Below are positions 1-14,800 of a stretch of DNA of 64,000 nucleotides, in pieces. The position numbers and the translations under genes were made by a program. The stretch covers positions 2,604,001 to 2,668,000 of the forward strand of contig CM034548.1 in assembly GCA_020055645.1 (NCBI GenBank), read 5' to 3'. The DNA comes from Tomocerus qinae. Taxonomy: Eukaryota; Arthropoda; Collembola; Entomobryomorpha; Tomoceridae. Below the pieces are notes generated by a model, which had not been told where the DNA came from, searched no databases, and saw only the letters and a program-made list of their open reading frames with translations. Numbering within the stretch: position 1 is the first letter of the stretch; each line of letters begins with the position of its first letter.

Positions 1-3000
1 TACATACATGATTATGCTCTTCTTAAGCCTAGTCATAAAGTTTATAAACATCTACCGTAAACGTTCCTTAATGGAAACCTTTTAATATCTGCTAATTGAG
101 GAATCAAATGAAAGTTGTCCCCATTTATGGCCCGAAAGTTGAACAAGACATATCGAAATCGTTGAAAAGGTTCCTTTTATTCTGAACCATTTAGGAACGA
201 GACAAATGTATAGGAGTCATTGTAACTAGCCAAATGGGTTGGAATTGATATAAATTACTTAATAGGTTGTGACAGATTTAAAAAGTGAAATCTGGGATAG
301 GAAAAGTGCTTTGTGATTGAGGGAATACGAAAAAGAAGGGATTTAGAGGGAAGTGTGGGAAGCAATGAGCTCCTACGGTGTGTAGAGTGTTGTTTGGTAC
401 TTATTAAATGGTTGTAGGACATGGCAGAGTTGTCTGTAGGTCGTAACATATTAATTGTCTCCTGGTGGGTTGGTAGGGTGTCTGTAGAACAACTTCCATT
501 GTAGCATGACATGAGCTGAGATACAGAGAAGGACATAAAGATAGGGAGCAGAGACTTTGCTAGGAAACAAAACAAACAGACATTAGTCAGACATTGTAAT
601 TCATTTAATTCTCTTTTGCTGTTGAGGATCCTTTCGTTTAGTTAGTTTGTTTTGTTCACATCTCCACTATATAGTATACGTACCACAAAATATATATTTA
701 TACACTACAGAAGGAAGCGGATACGCACTTATTGCTACACTGCCCGTCTCTCGGTGTCTTACCTGTCCTTATGTTATGCTGCATCTCCATTGTTGTCAGT
801 CTCCATAATATTTTAGTAGGAGTGAGTAAGGAGTAGCAGACAGGAGGATGTCTTCTGTAGAGTAGCAGAGTGACTACATAACGTAGTGCATAATTTGTTT
901 GTCTACTTGAGTCTGTAGCAGGAGGGAGGAGAGTGTTGTAGGAGCCGTGATAGAGAATGTACGGCTGGAAAAACAACAAGGACTTGCTATTAATTCCCTC
1001 CAGAGCCCATCTACCTACCTACTTACAGCCGATCTGCAATTATAACTAGCAAATAAGTTGTAGATTCTCATAGGAAACTTATGGGATTTCCTTATAGGCG
1101 GGACATGGACTATTTATCATGATAGTTCAATTTCCTTTGTTCTTCTTTAATCTAATTAGCCGCCATCAATACGTGAGTAATTGTAGCAGCAAAGAGCACG
1201 CTATTTTCACAGGCAGATGAATCGATGACTTCCCATCCCATTGCCCTCTGCATAAATACATCGCTGCTTCGTTACCTTATACTGTTATCTCTGCTAAAGG
1301 GATTTTCCATTCTAATCATTTAGATTTACGTCGGCTCCGTTTCCATTCTTTCGGATCCGACTTAAATGCTTCGCGAGGGAAGCTACATAATATTTATTAG
1401 AGCAGTTGAATGCACAAAGGGAAAGCACGTTTCACCAGGCTCTATCTGTCTTACTTTCCCCAACCCTAACTTTCCTAGCATAATTTTAATGCGACTCATT
1501 ATATGATTATATACTTACTTGCCCTCGTCTACGCTAAGTATGTTATAGTCTGTCTATATTCTATACCTATATACGTACATATATACATGTACACATTATG
1601 CACTAGTTATTCTGGCTTCCTTTTCTCCCTCTCCTTTATGTTAGAAATCGACAAAGTGGAATTGTTTCGCATGAGGCACACAAATGTGTTGAGGGAATGG
1701 ATTGACTTCGACTCGCCTTTTTTCAGTCCATACCATTACATCTGCCTCTCTCTCCAGGTCAAAAGTATTATATTATATTATAGACATGATATGTAGCATT
1801 GCACGTGCCTTGTACACAGAATTCGGACTAATACAACAGTACGTATACGTTAATGCCCAGAGTGTATATCTCATAACTTATTGTGGCACTATTCCCACGA
1901 TCAGTTCGTCTCAAACAATACTTTACTGGCTTTTTGGCACACCATCTTTGGTTATAAATTTTGAGGTAAAATACAAATAGGGGATATTCGAAATTTAAAT
2001 GTAAGAGATTGCATAGTTCATCACGAACGGGATTGGGGACGCAGTTTCTAATCCTTTTACTGGCTGTAGTCATAATTTGTGTATAGCTCGTCCGTGCAGA
2101 CAGTTGTGAATAGTTTATTTTTATCGTCGTGCATGGTATCGGTATCCAGCCCAGGTCCACGTTTTACCTTCCTTCCACGTGGAATTAGCATTGGCATTAT
2201 CATATGAGTTTCACAAGGCAAACACACTCACCCTCAATTTGTTTACCTTTCATTACTTTCTCAGAGCGGGATTCTCATTCACTTTGTACAGGAGAAAGTG
2301 GCTCGGTTACGTCCATTGTGATTGTGATGTGATCTGAGCCCACAGTCACTTTGGCATGCCCTTTCATAGTAAACTAACTAATCGATCAATCATAGCATCC
2401 ATCCTTGCATGCGATATGTTCTGCGAATTCAGTGAATACAAAATATAATATTCTGTGTGTCCTAGAAACACAATGTATACGTATACATTATTGGGCAGAT
2501 GATTGTGTATAGTCGGCACTCTCAATTTAGTTGCTAGAAAAGGGCAGAAATTCTTTCTGGGTGTCTGAAAGGACTCTTAGGCTGTCCTTCCAACTGCCAT
2601 AGACAAGTCTGTACATCGCTTGATGCCACTTGGCCCGGGTGCTGGATGTAGATGAAGGTGTATGTGTGTGTAGTTACATTGCTCTTGTCTGTCTCCCACT
2701 GTGGTAGGCAGTTTCTGCAGTCAAGCGAGTAAACACTCCCAACTGCTGGCATAACAGTAATCGGATTAATGTTGATAATCACATCACAAATAATACAAGC
2801 ATAGGCAGCTAAAATTAACTACTACAGATAGTATGATGCGGGAAGAGAAGTTTGTCTTGTCATCATTCTAAGTCATCTCATTTGTTAGTCAGAAGGATTA
2901 GTTCCTGCTTTTATGTATGTATATCATTATTCTAATTGGAAGGCAATGCCTAGTGTGTACTTTTTAATTATTTTTATCCAGATTTATAATTGAACTAATT

Positions 3001-5622
3001 TTCATCTAGACTTGCCCTGTAATTCAAAACACATGGCCAGCTCTATTTACATTTCTAATGTCATCATTTCCTAAAAATATAATTACTATAGACTCTTGCA
3101 TTCCAAATCTGCCGTTTTCGCAAATCAAATGATGCCCACTTGGTGCTTAAACTATTGAAGAACAAGACTGCATATCTTTTGAATGTGTATTTGGAACCCA
3201 ATGAATTGTTAAATTGATGAACATTTGCACCACTTCTATCCGGGGGCAGGAAAGTTTTTACATTTTTAGCTTTGCAGTCGGAAAATGGTTATCCTTTTCT
3301 ACTCACAAAAGCTAATTAGCAAATAATGACTACCATGTAAATATAGGTGATATATCTATATTGTAAAATAAATAACAAGTACTTAAGGTACAATAAATGC
3401 TTTCCAGAAAGATATCAAAAATCATAATACGTCCTTTAGCTTGATATTCCCAGCGCAGTACCAGAAAAGTGACGATATAATAATGCTCCCGAATATATTT
3501 ACCCTGAGCTCTAATAAATTCGGAGAGCACTTTATCGCGCAAATGGAAATTCTTTTTACACCATTCATTAAAAAGGCGATGGTAAGGAAGTGCCTACATG
3601 TAAAATATTGGGAAATCGTTTATATAGGTACTGACCCAGCAGCTCGAAACAATTTTAATGGCTGGGTTATCTCGCTAATGTTCTGATGTATATTAAGTCC
3701 CTCTCAAAAAGTACCCAGGTGGTACATTCATTTACATAGTTAGGGTAAATATAACTGTGTATGCAGGGCCAGGTATCTCTGTGATGATGCATGGAGTGTG
3801 TTAAGCTATATAAATGTCAATGGCTTACCTTTGCTGGAGTATGTATGAGTCACGTACATATTTACAGCGTAGTAAAGTAGTGCATTGAAATCTTCCACTT
3901 GAGTTAAGAAATGGCAAAGTGGATTTTCAATCCAAATCACATCTGGAAAATAAAATACTCATAAATGGGTAAGTACGAATATAACTAGGGCTGAATAGTA
4001 TAACGAAGGTTGACAAAGAACAGAAATTGAAGAGAATCGACTCAAGGGAAGGAAAGTATCTCACCGTCACCGTGGGGAAAGTATTGGAATGGAAAGCCAA
4101 AAAGACAATTCCAACTGCGAGCTTTATATCTCCGTGAGCAAATTTTGTGACACCATTGCTTGGCTAGTGGAAAAAGTTCATTGTCTGTAGTCGAATAGCA
4201 TTGTAGTGCAGTTTTGCTAAAAAGGAATACACTCCTCATATTATGCATATATAAATAACGAGACTCATGCATCATATATGGAGTATGTGAAAGTAACACA
4301 AAGTAAGACACATAAAATATGTCCAACAGTACTGAACAGGTTTGCATGCCTACTCACCAAACGCCTATACCTACATTTATATGTAGTAGTTGGACGTGCT
4401 TCCAAGAAATTCTATTTAGTGGTAGGTACAGTACTTACAGTAGTAGTGTACCTAAGATCTGTAGTTCGTATATTAATATTCTGCTTGACGATATCTAGAT
4501 ATACACACAATGGGTTTGTATGATAGCTGGGTAGCTATGTAGATTCCCACTTTGGAGTAGTTGGAGGCAAAAGAAAAGTAAAGCCAGTCTGTGATTTTTT
4601 CGTACGAGTCGAGCTCATTTTTATGTAGTAATTCCTCCCGGGTCTACTTTCCTCTGCCCTAACCTTCTTTAATAGTAAATTACTAAACGACGACTCTATT
4701 CTGACATAAGTTATGTTCCTTTATGCAATTCTCTCCTTTTACTACTTACTTCAGCTATTTCACCGTACTACTTTAAAGACATATTCCTGACTCTGCTTTC
4801 CTTTCCTTGCTTTATGGTCCTTTGTACTCCTCACGCATTGTAGTACTGCCTTAATTCCTGTATAAACATAGCGGATCCAATCTACTCTACCCACTTGTAT
4901 TTTCTACCACTCTGCCACTATATTTATGGCTATCAACTAAGCACATCATGAATTCAATTCAACCTATATGTACAATTCAGACTCTCTATAGTCACTGCCC
5001 AATCCACGGCACTTGACGGTGCTCTACTTCTCAGCTTCTGAAATGATAAAGATGCACACAGAACCTGTCGTTCACATTATGCTTCCTTTTTTGTTACTTG
5101 TGCAATGAGATAAGGCGTTTTAGTGAACATATTATGTCAAGCTTGTAGCTGTTTAGGATTCTGGGATGGATGTTTAAACTCATGTGCACTACGCAGTCGC
5201 TGTGATTGCTATAATGTCATTATTACAGATTTCTAAATATATATTGTTATGTATTTAAATGCTATTTATGGAGGCATTAGATTTTTAGTGTTATGTTTTT
5301 AACCATGTACAACGAAAAACATTAGAAACTTAATTTTTGACATTTTTGATTTTCGACAGAACTTTGTGTGAAGTAATATCGATTTATAATTGCCTACAAA
5401 TACTGACAAATGGTATATTGTAGACGGTGCACATGATATTTCTCCTAAAGCTCTTTCCATGGCAGAAAACTTTTATTCATTGTGGAATTATAATACCTAC
5501 TTAGCTAATAGTGTCTCCCCTCTCACCATCTCCTAGTATAGTCAACGGCAAAGTTTTTACCCATGATTGGAAAGTGAACGGCTATGTCTATAATTTGATT
5601 GTTTTTTCTTATAATTTTGCAG
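1..5622. other. Region upstream of the first cyclase coding exon, no gene seen
   Basis: AT-rich non-coding DNA. The open frames here are short, have no recognisable domain and do not form a splice-compatible chain. It must hold the promoter and at least one 5' untranslated exon of the guanylyl cyclase, because the first coding exon has a 3' splice site before its start codon. I could not locate that upstream exon or a core promoter. Confidence 0.5.
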
Positions 5623-5850
5623 ATAGCAGGTGCGTTGTATTGATCCAGTCTGGAAATGAGTTGTCCGTTCAGTGGACGTTTGGGAGAAAAAAAATCCCCA
5701 GGGAAAAAAGAGGAGGAGGCGCGATCTACCAAAGGGTCACTTCAAAGGGCTAACACATTTGGGCAGAGTGGGGATTTCAGTAGTGGCACTAGCGACGACC
5801 TCAATTTGACATCACTAAGCTCTGCGATAATTGCAATTATCGTGCCTCAG
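5623..5850 (+). CDS. Gycalpha99B: Cyclase alpha exon 1 (first coding exon, 65 aa, with 5' UTR)
   Basis: A pyrimidine-rich stretch ending TTTTGCAG at 5622 gives a 3' splice site, so the gene has an upstream untranslated exon. The start is ATG at 5656, and an in-frame TGA at 5641 rules out an earlier start. The protein opens MSCPF, like the MACPF opening of the fly alpha subunit as I recall it, followed by a Lys/Glu- and Ser-rich stretch. It ends in phase 0 at CAG followed by GTAAGA. Identification rests on the MxCPF start, the good donor and the phase match with exon 2. Confidence 0.72.
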
Positions 5851-8800
5851 GTAAGAAAATAACTAGTTTGTTTGTTTTCTCTTGGTGGAATCTTCTCACT
5901 GCACAGTTTTGATCTAATAATCCAATTATGTGAGAGAAGTTTGCACATTATCCAGATATCATAAATAAAGTCAATGTACTAGTGATTACAGCTTCTAGAA
6001 AATACTTGTGATTTTAATAGAGCTGTCCGACATCATTAAGAATTGATTCATATTTGTCTTTTCGTTCGTTTTTACTTTCCTTTCCTGAAACTGGGACTTG
6101 AACCATTGGATTGAAACTACTGATAGTTGTTAAAATTTGTTCTGGTTGAACCTGCTACTATATGATAAAAAACCAATATAAATGATCAGATTAATAAATA
6201 GGAATTTTTGCCATCGGGATTTAACTGTTTAGGTTCAAGAAATGTTAATTAATCTTTCCCTGTATGGAGAGGCATATAGCACAGAAAATAGTACCAACAA
6301 TATAATGATGCATATCTCTAGTGAACTTTCTCCTTTGTCTAAGTTATTATGGCAGCTATCGCAAGTGGGGGTCTAGAGTGCTGTTAATTATTATGAATGA
6401 CCAAGCGAATGAGATGAGGCGTAATATCTAGCGCATTTATTACTGCTTACAGTCACTTTTGCTAATTCATCAGATTTTGCCAGCACTTGGAATTTATGTG
6501 GAGGTATGTGTGGAGGGAAGGACAGGGCAGATAAACGGACGTACACGCCATGCACGTAATAATAGCACTACATGGACAGAGACGTATGCCCCTTGTAATG
6601 AATCCCTTCCCAAGATCCCATTATTTAGCAAAGAAAGTGAGTGGTCTCTTCTTAATCCTTACTATGGTTTCTTTTTATCTTTTCGGTTGGACTGAGACAG
6701 TCTAGGACAGAGTCGTGTGACGCGCTCCATTTGGTTGTAATTCTCAAATTATGAACTGAGAGGCTTATCTGTTAAGAAATCGAGTATGCCAGGTAGTCTA
6801 GTTCAGGAGTAATGACTCTACTCACGTTCACAACTGCACACTTTCATACACCCACTGCCAAAGGCAAACCTGCCGAAGTTAACATATATGCACATACATG
6901 TCTTCAAAATGCAAATTGCTAACCGAAGAACAAAAACTTTATTCCTTTATAAGTATGATCATTAATTGTGGTTCATTGATATAGGATTATATTATAGATA
7001 CTTTTACAGATAGCAATTTATAATCATTCATTCCTAAAGTGAATTCTCAAATCACTCAAATGTACTTATAGTTGTGTAGATAACGAGAAATGGGAAAATG
7101 AAATGCTTTCGAGATAACCTATATACTAAACACAACATTGGAAAAGGAATATTTTATTAGTCACAGAAATATGCTTAAAAGGAATTGGTATAGTGAAAGT
7201 CGGGTGGCTGTTGGGACCCTGATTCCATCGAATGCAAAATGATTCTTCCTACACTATTTACGGATACGATGCTAATTTCATAAAATTAGTTGTTAGTTGT
7301 AAGCAAGGCAGCTTATAGAACCGCACCATCTGTCCGTACGTAAGTCTGTTAATCAGCCAACACTGTGCAAGAATGCGAACTACTAACTTCGCATTCATGG
7401 TCATTGCCCCATAAGTCAGATTTGACTAAATTTGCCTAAATACGCCACTACTCCTACCTAATCTTTTCTTGGAGTTGTCCTTTAACTATCAATGTTACTG
7501 TATCTTATCTACCTACAATATAACATTTTGCGACATGTCGTAAAATATTATATTTGCTGGGTTTGTTGAGTGTAGAGTGAGAGAACAAATAATATTAGCT
7601 GTATAGGGAAATGGGGCTTATTTTTATTTTTAAAAAGAGCGGCTGAATTAGCGTCTGATTTGGTTAGATAGGGCAATTTTGAAACTAAAATGTAATTTTT
7701 ACTAAAGAAACAAAAGTTATTTTTTGGTAGAGAGAAGGGGCGTTCATCGGAAGAAATTAGTAATTATGGGTAATGGGCACGAATGCGAAGTTAGTTTGCA
7801 TTTTACAACTGAAATTTTTTGAACGTATTGGAAATTGGCCAAACTGCTAAATACATTGCTAATGGATCTGCGACGCACCCTATTGGTAAAATTCGGCCAA
7901 TAAGTTACCGAGATACCGCTCGCGTTAGAATTCCAGCCACCCTTCTGTTCAAAGGTGTGTGAACGATTTTTCCCATTATATTAATGAACTTGAATTTTTT
8001 AGTTATCGTTTTATAGACGGACAAACGGACGGGCAGATTGGGGATTCCGGTAAACTATTAATAATTATTTTTGGGTACCATTCAAGAAAGCTGTTTCCGA
8101 AATAAAAACAATAAAAGCATGGATTAAGGGAGTGGTATGTCAGTAATCCTGACTATGACCCGAGAGAATCACATTTTTTTGGAAATTCCCTAAGGATGTG
8201 AGACCACTGGTTCTACAACCATACAGTAAATAGCAGGAGCTCGACCCCCTGATCCAGAAATTGAAGAAAATAATTTTTTTATCTTAATATAGTCTAATTT
8301 TCTATATACATTTTGGCGAGCCCGCTTTCACCATTATGAATTTTTTATGGTACATAATTTTGATGCAGAAGACTGACATGAAGTTCTTCTGCTTCTGGGT
8401 TTTGGAATTTACCTCATTGAGTACGTTTGACGTTATTTTAAGTTGTATTTAATTATATTAGGTCGTCTTTGGCTGAGTTAGCAGAATGCGGCGGATTCAC
8501 ACACATAGGTATAAACACAAACGGAATCGGTCACTGTCTAACTTTTGCCGTTATCTAATAGTAATGATACACACAATCAGACATTGAAGTAAAATTTTAA
8601 TGTCCAGAGCAACAAACTCCGCCTACATGTTTTGGATTATATTGTATAAACGCTAAATAATGAAATTTTTTTTCCTAGTCTGCTATTGAAGTAGTTAATA
8701 GCATTAACTTTTACCATGGAGTGCACTGCAACTAAACTTAATGAAAGAAATAGTAGCGGGGAAGGTAGAATGAATTTGGTGTACAGAAAACAAATTAAGT

Positions 8801-11800
8801 GTAAATTCCATTAGGCACTTTGTGGTACAATATTTTGTATAAGTTAATTATGGCAACTGTATGTAAAACTACTTGTACTGCCGTCTTGAGCAAAGAGATA
8901 GTTTAAGTGCATAAAAGTAATTAAATTATCTTGTCCCAGGACAGAGGAAAACGCAGTTGTTGCAAATGAAATGTACGTGATATCGTTTCAACATTATGAT
9001 TTATCTTATCTGTGAGTTGATTAGTAAGACATCGGATGCAAAAGCTACCGACCGGCATTGCTACTCATCTCTGTTGTTTACGTATAGGTGTGTGGGTGAA
9101 GGAAGGTAATGTCCCGTCAGATCACGTCAGGAGTAGACATGTCTGCCGTACTGGCTGTGACATTAGCAGAAAAACGGGGAGCGTGTCATCCATCATCCAT
9201 TTCGCATCCTTCGTGCCTTCCACAAAGTACTTACTAATACGTATCTGACATTTGGGCTGGTTGGAGGCACGAGCCTTGACTTGGCCCACGAAGACCTAAC
9301 TTAGCCAACCAACAGAACAGACTTCCCATTGCCACTGTCAAACCAAACGACTTTTAGAGTGCTCCTTCTCATGTCTCTCAAATGCAAACAACGCGATTTC
9401 TCTTGACATTCGCACTCAAATTCCCACCAGGACATTCCCTCTCCTCCGCCATTGATAAATCCTAATCCATAGTTTTATCTCAGCCACTTCCTCATATCTT
9501 ATGCTGCTTTACTAATGTAAGTGCCACTCCGCCACTCGTACCTACCTTTTTGCGGAATCCCAAACGACGTGTCGTGCTCCTACTACAGACATCTAAATAT
9601 GTATTTATGCAAGCGATATTAAAGACAACCTCTGAAATGAAGATTCCTATTCCTATCCCACTACTACTTCCATTCTACTAAGTCCAGGGATACATGAATT
9701 GAGGAATGTTGAGATAAGGCTATAAATCCAAAGTGCAACTTTGTGCGACGTAACAATTAGCATTTATGATAATTTGTACTTCTACGAGTGGATAATAGAA
9801 ATTAAAAGGTAAATTACTTACAAGACTGTTGATGTTGACTAATCTACTTTAGTGGCGCCCATATTAGATCAGAACCCAGAACTCTTGTACTGCAGTATTA
9901 TATGCTACAGTGAAGATTATAAAAAGTTTTGCTAAGTTAACCTCGTTTGTGATTGTTGTTGAATTTCAAAAGATATGCAAGCATTGTATCACTCATTTTA
10001 ATAGCCCATCCGTAACACAAAACTTATGAAAATATTATGATTTTTGTCGTTCTAGCTTGCCGATATAGGACTTTAGCATTACTGGGGGTACAAGCACGTA
10101 TTTACGATTTTTTTGGGGGCGCGTCAAAATATTATGACAAAAAATTTGATATATTCGTAAGCGTTAGAAATTTTTGACCTTTGGAAGTTGTTTTATCGTT
10201 TTCTCAGACTAAGGGGTGCTGCTTACCCTCCGATCCTTTTGAATACGTGCCTGATTAAGTCATATATTCAAACATAAATACACAGATACATACGCAGGTA
10301 ACACCAGAATAGCTTTATAAATTTTAGGTTATGGTTTAGGAATTTGACTAGAACGAAGGGAGATCAAGGTTCTCACAAAGGCTTCACAGCAGATTAAACA
10401 CTGTATTTGACTTCAATAATATTTAGCACTAATTCAAGCAATTTTAGTACGCAGACCGTAAAAAATGCTTCCCAACAATGCGATAAGTTTGTTCCCAACG
10501 GTCTTCTGCAGATCTTCGGGTATTACAGTGAATCAGAGAAATTGTACGGGCAAATCGTTGGAAGAAAGTAGACGGCACAAGCTATAGTAGACAGTAATGC
10601 ATGTAGTATGTTGATGGTCTATTCTACTTTGGAATACATTGGAGAAAGTGAAGCACCTCCATTGTTGCTGCAGTAGTCAGGCATTAATTGAGTTGCTTTA
10701 GTAGGTCGTGCCAACACAATTTTGGTATTTTTCTGCTGCCATCCTCCTTTTTCTTGTTTTCTGCCTTCTCTTTTTGTTGGACTCTTTTTTCGCATCGAAA
10801 CTCAAACTATTGGACCTCGACTGGACAATCGAGGAAAGAGAATCTTGATTCTATTTTGTTCGACTATGAAGATAAAAGGGGTAATAAAGTTATTGGCTAA
10901 CATGAAATTCCCCTTTCCTTTCCCCATACAAATATTCTTCCCTAATTACTTCAAAGCTATAGACTGAAGACCAACAGAAAGTAAATCAAGTCAGCGTATT
11001 AATTATCTCATACTGAATACTTTTAACCCAAGGAGAGACAAATGTAGTATTACAGTTTCTCCGGGAGGCTACTATTTACGGCATATGGCATCAAAAGCAA
11101 TTTACGGTATGCCAATTTCATACTCCTGGTGTTACCATTTTCAGAGACTCATTAACAGGATTAAAAAGCTGAAAAAGATTGCTGAAAAGGGTAACAGAAA
11201 TAAAGTTACACTGATATTATTTTTAAACCACCCCATTAAGGCCAATTTTGTCTTTTCTTTTATTGCTTTCTAATTTTATATTTCGTGGGGGTCGCTGACA
11301 TCTAATTCCAAATTGTCAGCTTGTCATAAGTTATGAAGGATATTGTACATAGATACTAGAAGGCGTCAACATAAAACATTATAAACATAAAGTATTGTTA
11401 CCACCCTTAATAAATGATGTTCAAATAGATTTTTTAAAAGTAGCAGAGATACTGACTCTTTTAGTTATTCTCCCAATTCCCCAGTCAGAGGTTTTTTAAT
11501 CCATATGGCAGTGTTGCTGAACGTTTTACTCTTTTCTTATTTTTTCTTTCTTTATTCCATTACACAACTTTCTATGATGACGTAAACTGAAGATATTTTT
11601 AAATTTCTAACTCCTCTCCCTCACTCAAGGATTATCTCAAGGGTATTTTCAAACTGTATATTACTTTTCTCCACCTAGATTATGCACGCGAATTATCTTA
11701 ATCTGTCTTTAAGTTACAGAGGGACAGACAGACAGATTGGGCATTCCCATAAAGCAGTTCTGCCACTTAATAATTGTTTGTGACTAGTGTGACTTTAAAG

Positions 11801-14800
11801 GTTGCGGCCAAGTCTGCCCTGAACAAAATCTGGCTTATACGTTGTTAGATTAGGCTACTCCGAGTTCTCATTCATTTGGCACAAGCTACTTATGTGACTT
11901 GAGCATCCCTATATGCAAGCACTATTTCATATGATATGGATCCAGCTTTCCTTATCACGAAGTTTACCCATCGGAAGTAGGTCTAGGATGAGTAAAGATA
12001 CCAGAAGTTGGCAGCAGAAGTAACTTAAGACTTTCATGTTAACTCACACGCAATTTGTGAACATTTGTTATTTATTTACTACTTCTTGCAGACCGGAACC
12101 GTAAAATTCCCCTTTTAAATACAAGGAAATGCGGTTTGTCATTTTTGGATGGTGAACGATTTTATGATTTCCAGCTTTATAAAATTTCCACCTCCACATA
12201 TCAAATCATAATATGCTAATCTCTATAATATATTGCAACTAATAACAAATATATTTGTTCTGAAGTTAGGTAGACATAGCTAGGGAAAATTTTATCTACC
12301 TATGTTATATTCTAATATAAGTATGTATCTGTTTATGTTGGACGTTGGACGCTGTAACCAATCTTTGGTTACTTCAGCGTGCTGTAGGCTGTGTACAATT
12401 GATGGGCGTGAGCTTATCTTGATTCGTTTCAATTTTTGTACCAATGCAAAAGTTCTTTCATAAGTCCTCTAATTCACGTGACTATTTAAAAAGTCCTCCG
12501 TAAGTCCTTTTACTCAGTAAGTCCTCCCAAACTCGAAAGTCTTCCAGTATTCTAACACTTAAAAGATAAATTTAATATAAATTTTCTATTTAATGTGTTC
12601 AATTTACCCCATTTTGGTTTCTCCCATTTCTCACCCTCCCGCCTTCCTTATGTCCCATTTCTTACAGCGCATTTCCCCCACCTACACACTATAAGGGCGT
12701 ACATTGCAAGCAAGTCGGTATTAAAAAAGGGCTGTTTAATCCCACTTTCTGCTAATGCATTGAACCAGTGGACCCTTTAGTGCTTGTTGGATTTGATAGC
12801 AAATACCTGGAAAGCGTAAAGAAAAGACTGAAAATGGAGTAGAGAAGAGGGAAAAGCAAAAGTGGATTTAGATTTGGTAATACACGAAGTGTAATTTTCA
12901 TGGATTTTCTTGTAAGCAATTCTGCTTCATCATTAGGTTCCCAGATGAGAAATATATCTTATCCTTCGGCACCAATACAATGTGCTGGGCAAGTTGAACT
13001 ATTATTTTTTGTACATTTGCATTACCTTTTACACAGTAATTGCCTCCATTCCATAAGATACATGATGCAGTATACATACCTAAGTATAGTGGGCCATGAA
13101 CAGTTAATACACTCTTGCATTATAGTACAAATACTGTAATGGGTATAAAGTAGAATATAATATGCGTGGGTAAGTATATTAAGTAGATAAGTACTTCTTA
13201 CGTACCATTACGTTAGAGGCTTCTCGTATATTATATTAAATCGCCAGGAAATCATAATAATAGATATAAAATTGGGATGCACTGAGTAAGTATAAGAATG
13301 CATGTAGGTACGTATAGTGAAGTAAAAGTCCTACTCTCAGTTTCCTCTCACTCTCCGTCTCCACTTTATTCTCTCCATCTCATTTACAAAAGTAAATAGA
13401 AAGAAATAGGCACTTCCTTTGAGAGATGATCGTCTTGCTCTGCCTGTAGATATTCTTGCGTATACATGAGATGTCCTTCTGAATAAAGGGAGCTGCGTTG
13501 CCTGTGACTCCTCTATAGACTCAAATGAAAGGATATAAACGTTTTTCAATGACTAGTCGTTAAATTCCATTTAAAATAGTAGCAACTTGCTTTTCTTTTC
13601 TTTTGTGATCGGATTCCGATAAGAATCGTTCACTCCAATGAGCCAATGCAATTTATTGCGGAAAGAAATAAGCCGTGAGCAAGGAGGATTTTCAACTTAT
13701 TTTGATTCATTTGATGAGATGGAGATAGATAGAAACTTTATCCTCTCTAGGGAAAAGTCAAAAAAGTATGATGAAGACAAATCTTGGATAGTCCCTGCTG
13801 TACTCTTCCCCTTAGTCTTAAATGTTGAAGACCACGGGCACAATGCAAATACTTTTCTCTAATAATATCTTTTCTATTTATTAAATAAAGTTACCGTTCT
13901 TCCAAATCTATTTCCCAATAACTACACGTAATAAGTTATGCGTTATTTCGAACTGCCAGTGTTAACTTTTCCATCACAGCTACGAGTCCACTATTCAATT
14001 TTATTTGATTCCGACTTCTTATATATTATTCGAGAATTTCGAAGATACTTACTTGTAAGGTAAAAGACTGTTTAGGACAATTTTACCAAAAGTACCTATT
14101 TATATAGGTAGCTCAAGAATCAGCAGGAAATTAAAGTAGCAGTATTAGAGAAAGCTTTTTTGCTGGCTTCAGTGTTTACTGACTTAATATTACATTTATA
14201 TTATAGGAAAATATCTTTTTCATCGGAGATTATACTCAAATATTTTTGGAAGGGTAGGCCGGATAGAGTTTCATGTCTCCTGCATTATAACAATATGTAT
14301 TATTTATTTTTGAGTTGAGTTGGTATAGATCAGTTGGATAGGTGGATTACTATTGTGTTTGTCTACGTAATGGCCACAAGTAAGAAGGGAAAACATCGTC
14401 TAATAATATTTGGCCATGAGGCAAAATAAATGATGTATTACTCCCGCATCCGTTGCCAATAGCTTTGCAGAAACAAAAATAGGATGCGAAACTTGCCCAA
14501 AAGAAGTCCATTACTATTGTCTACTTGCTTTTCAGTACAAGGCTCCTAAAAGCATGTCATTTTTCCCCCACCCAAAAGACTACCCCCACGTGAACCGTGT
14601 CTTCATGGCTAACCTTGTAAAAATTTAGACTTTGCGGTATCGTTATACTCATAATTCATGTATGCGTAACGTGTAGAAAGATTTCCATTTTAATTAGGAA
14701 AAAAATTATATTTGAAATTCATTTTTTGGACACATGACCACAGCTCAGCTCAGCTGTGGTAACACAGGTGTAGAGGATACATTTGGTGTCAAAGGTCATT

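Noticed and set aside
255..979. Two - strand frames of 106 and 93 codons near the window start
   Set aside because: Low-complexity composition, no domain, no splice context. Likely chance frames in AT-rich DNA.
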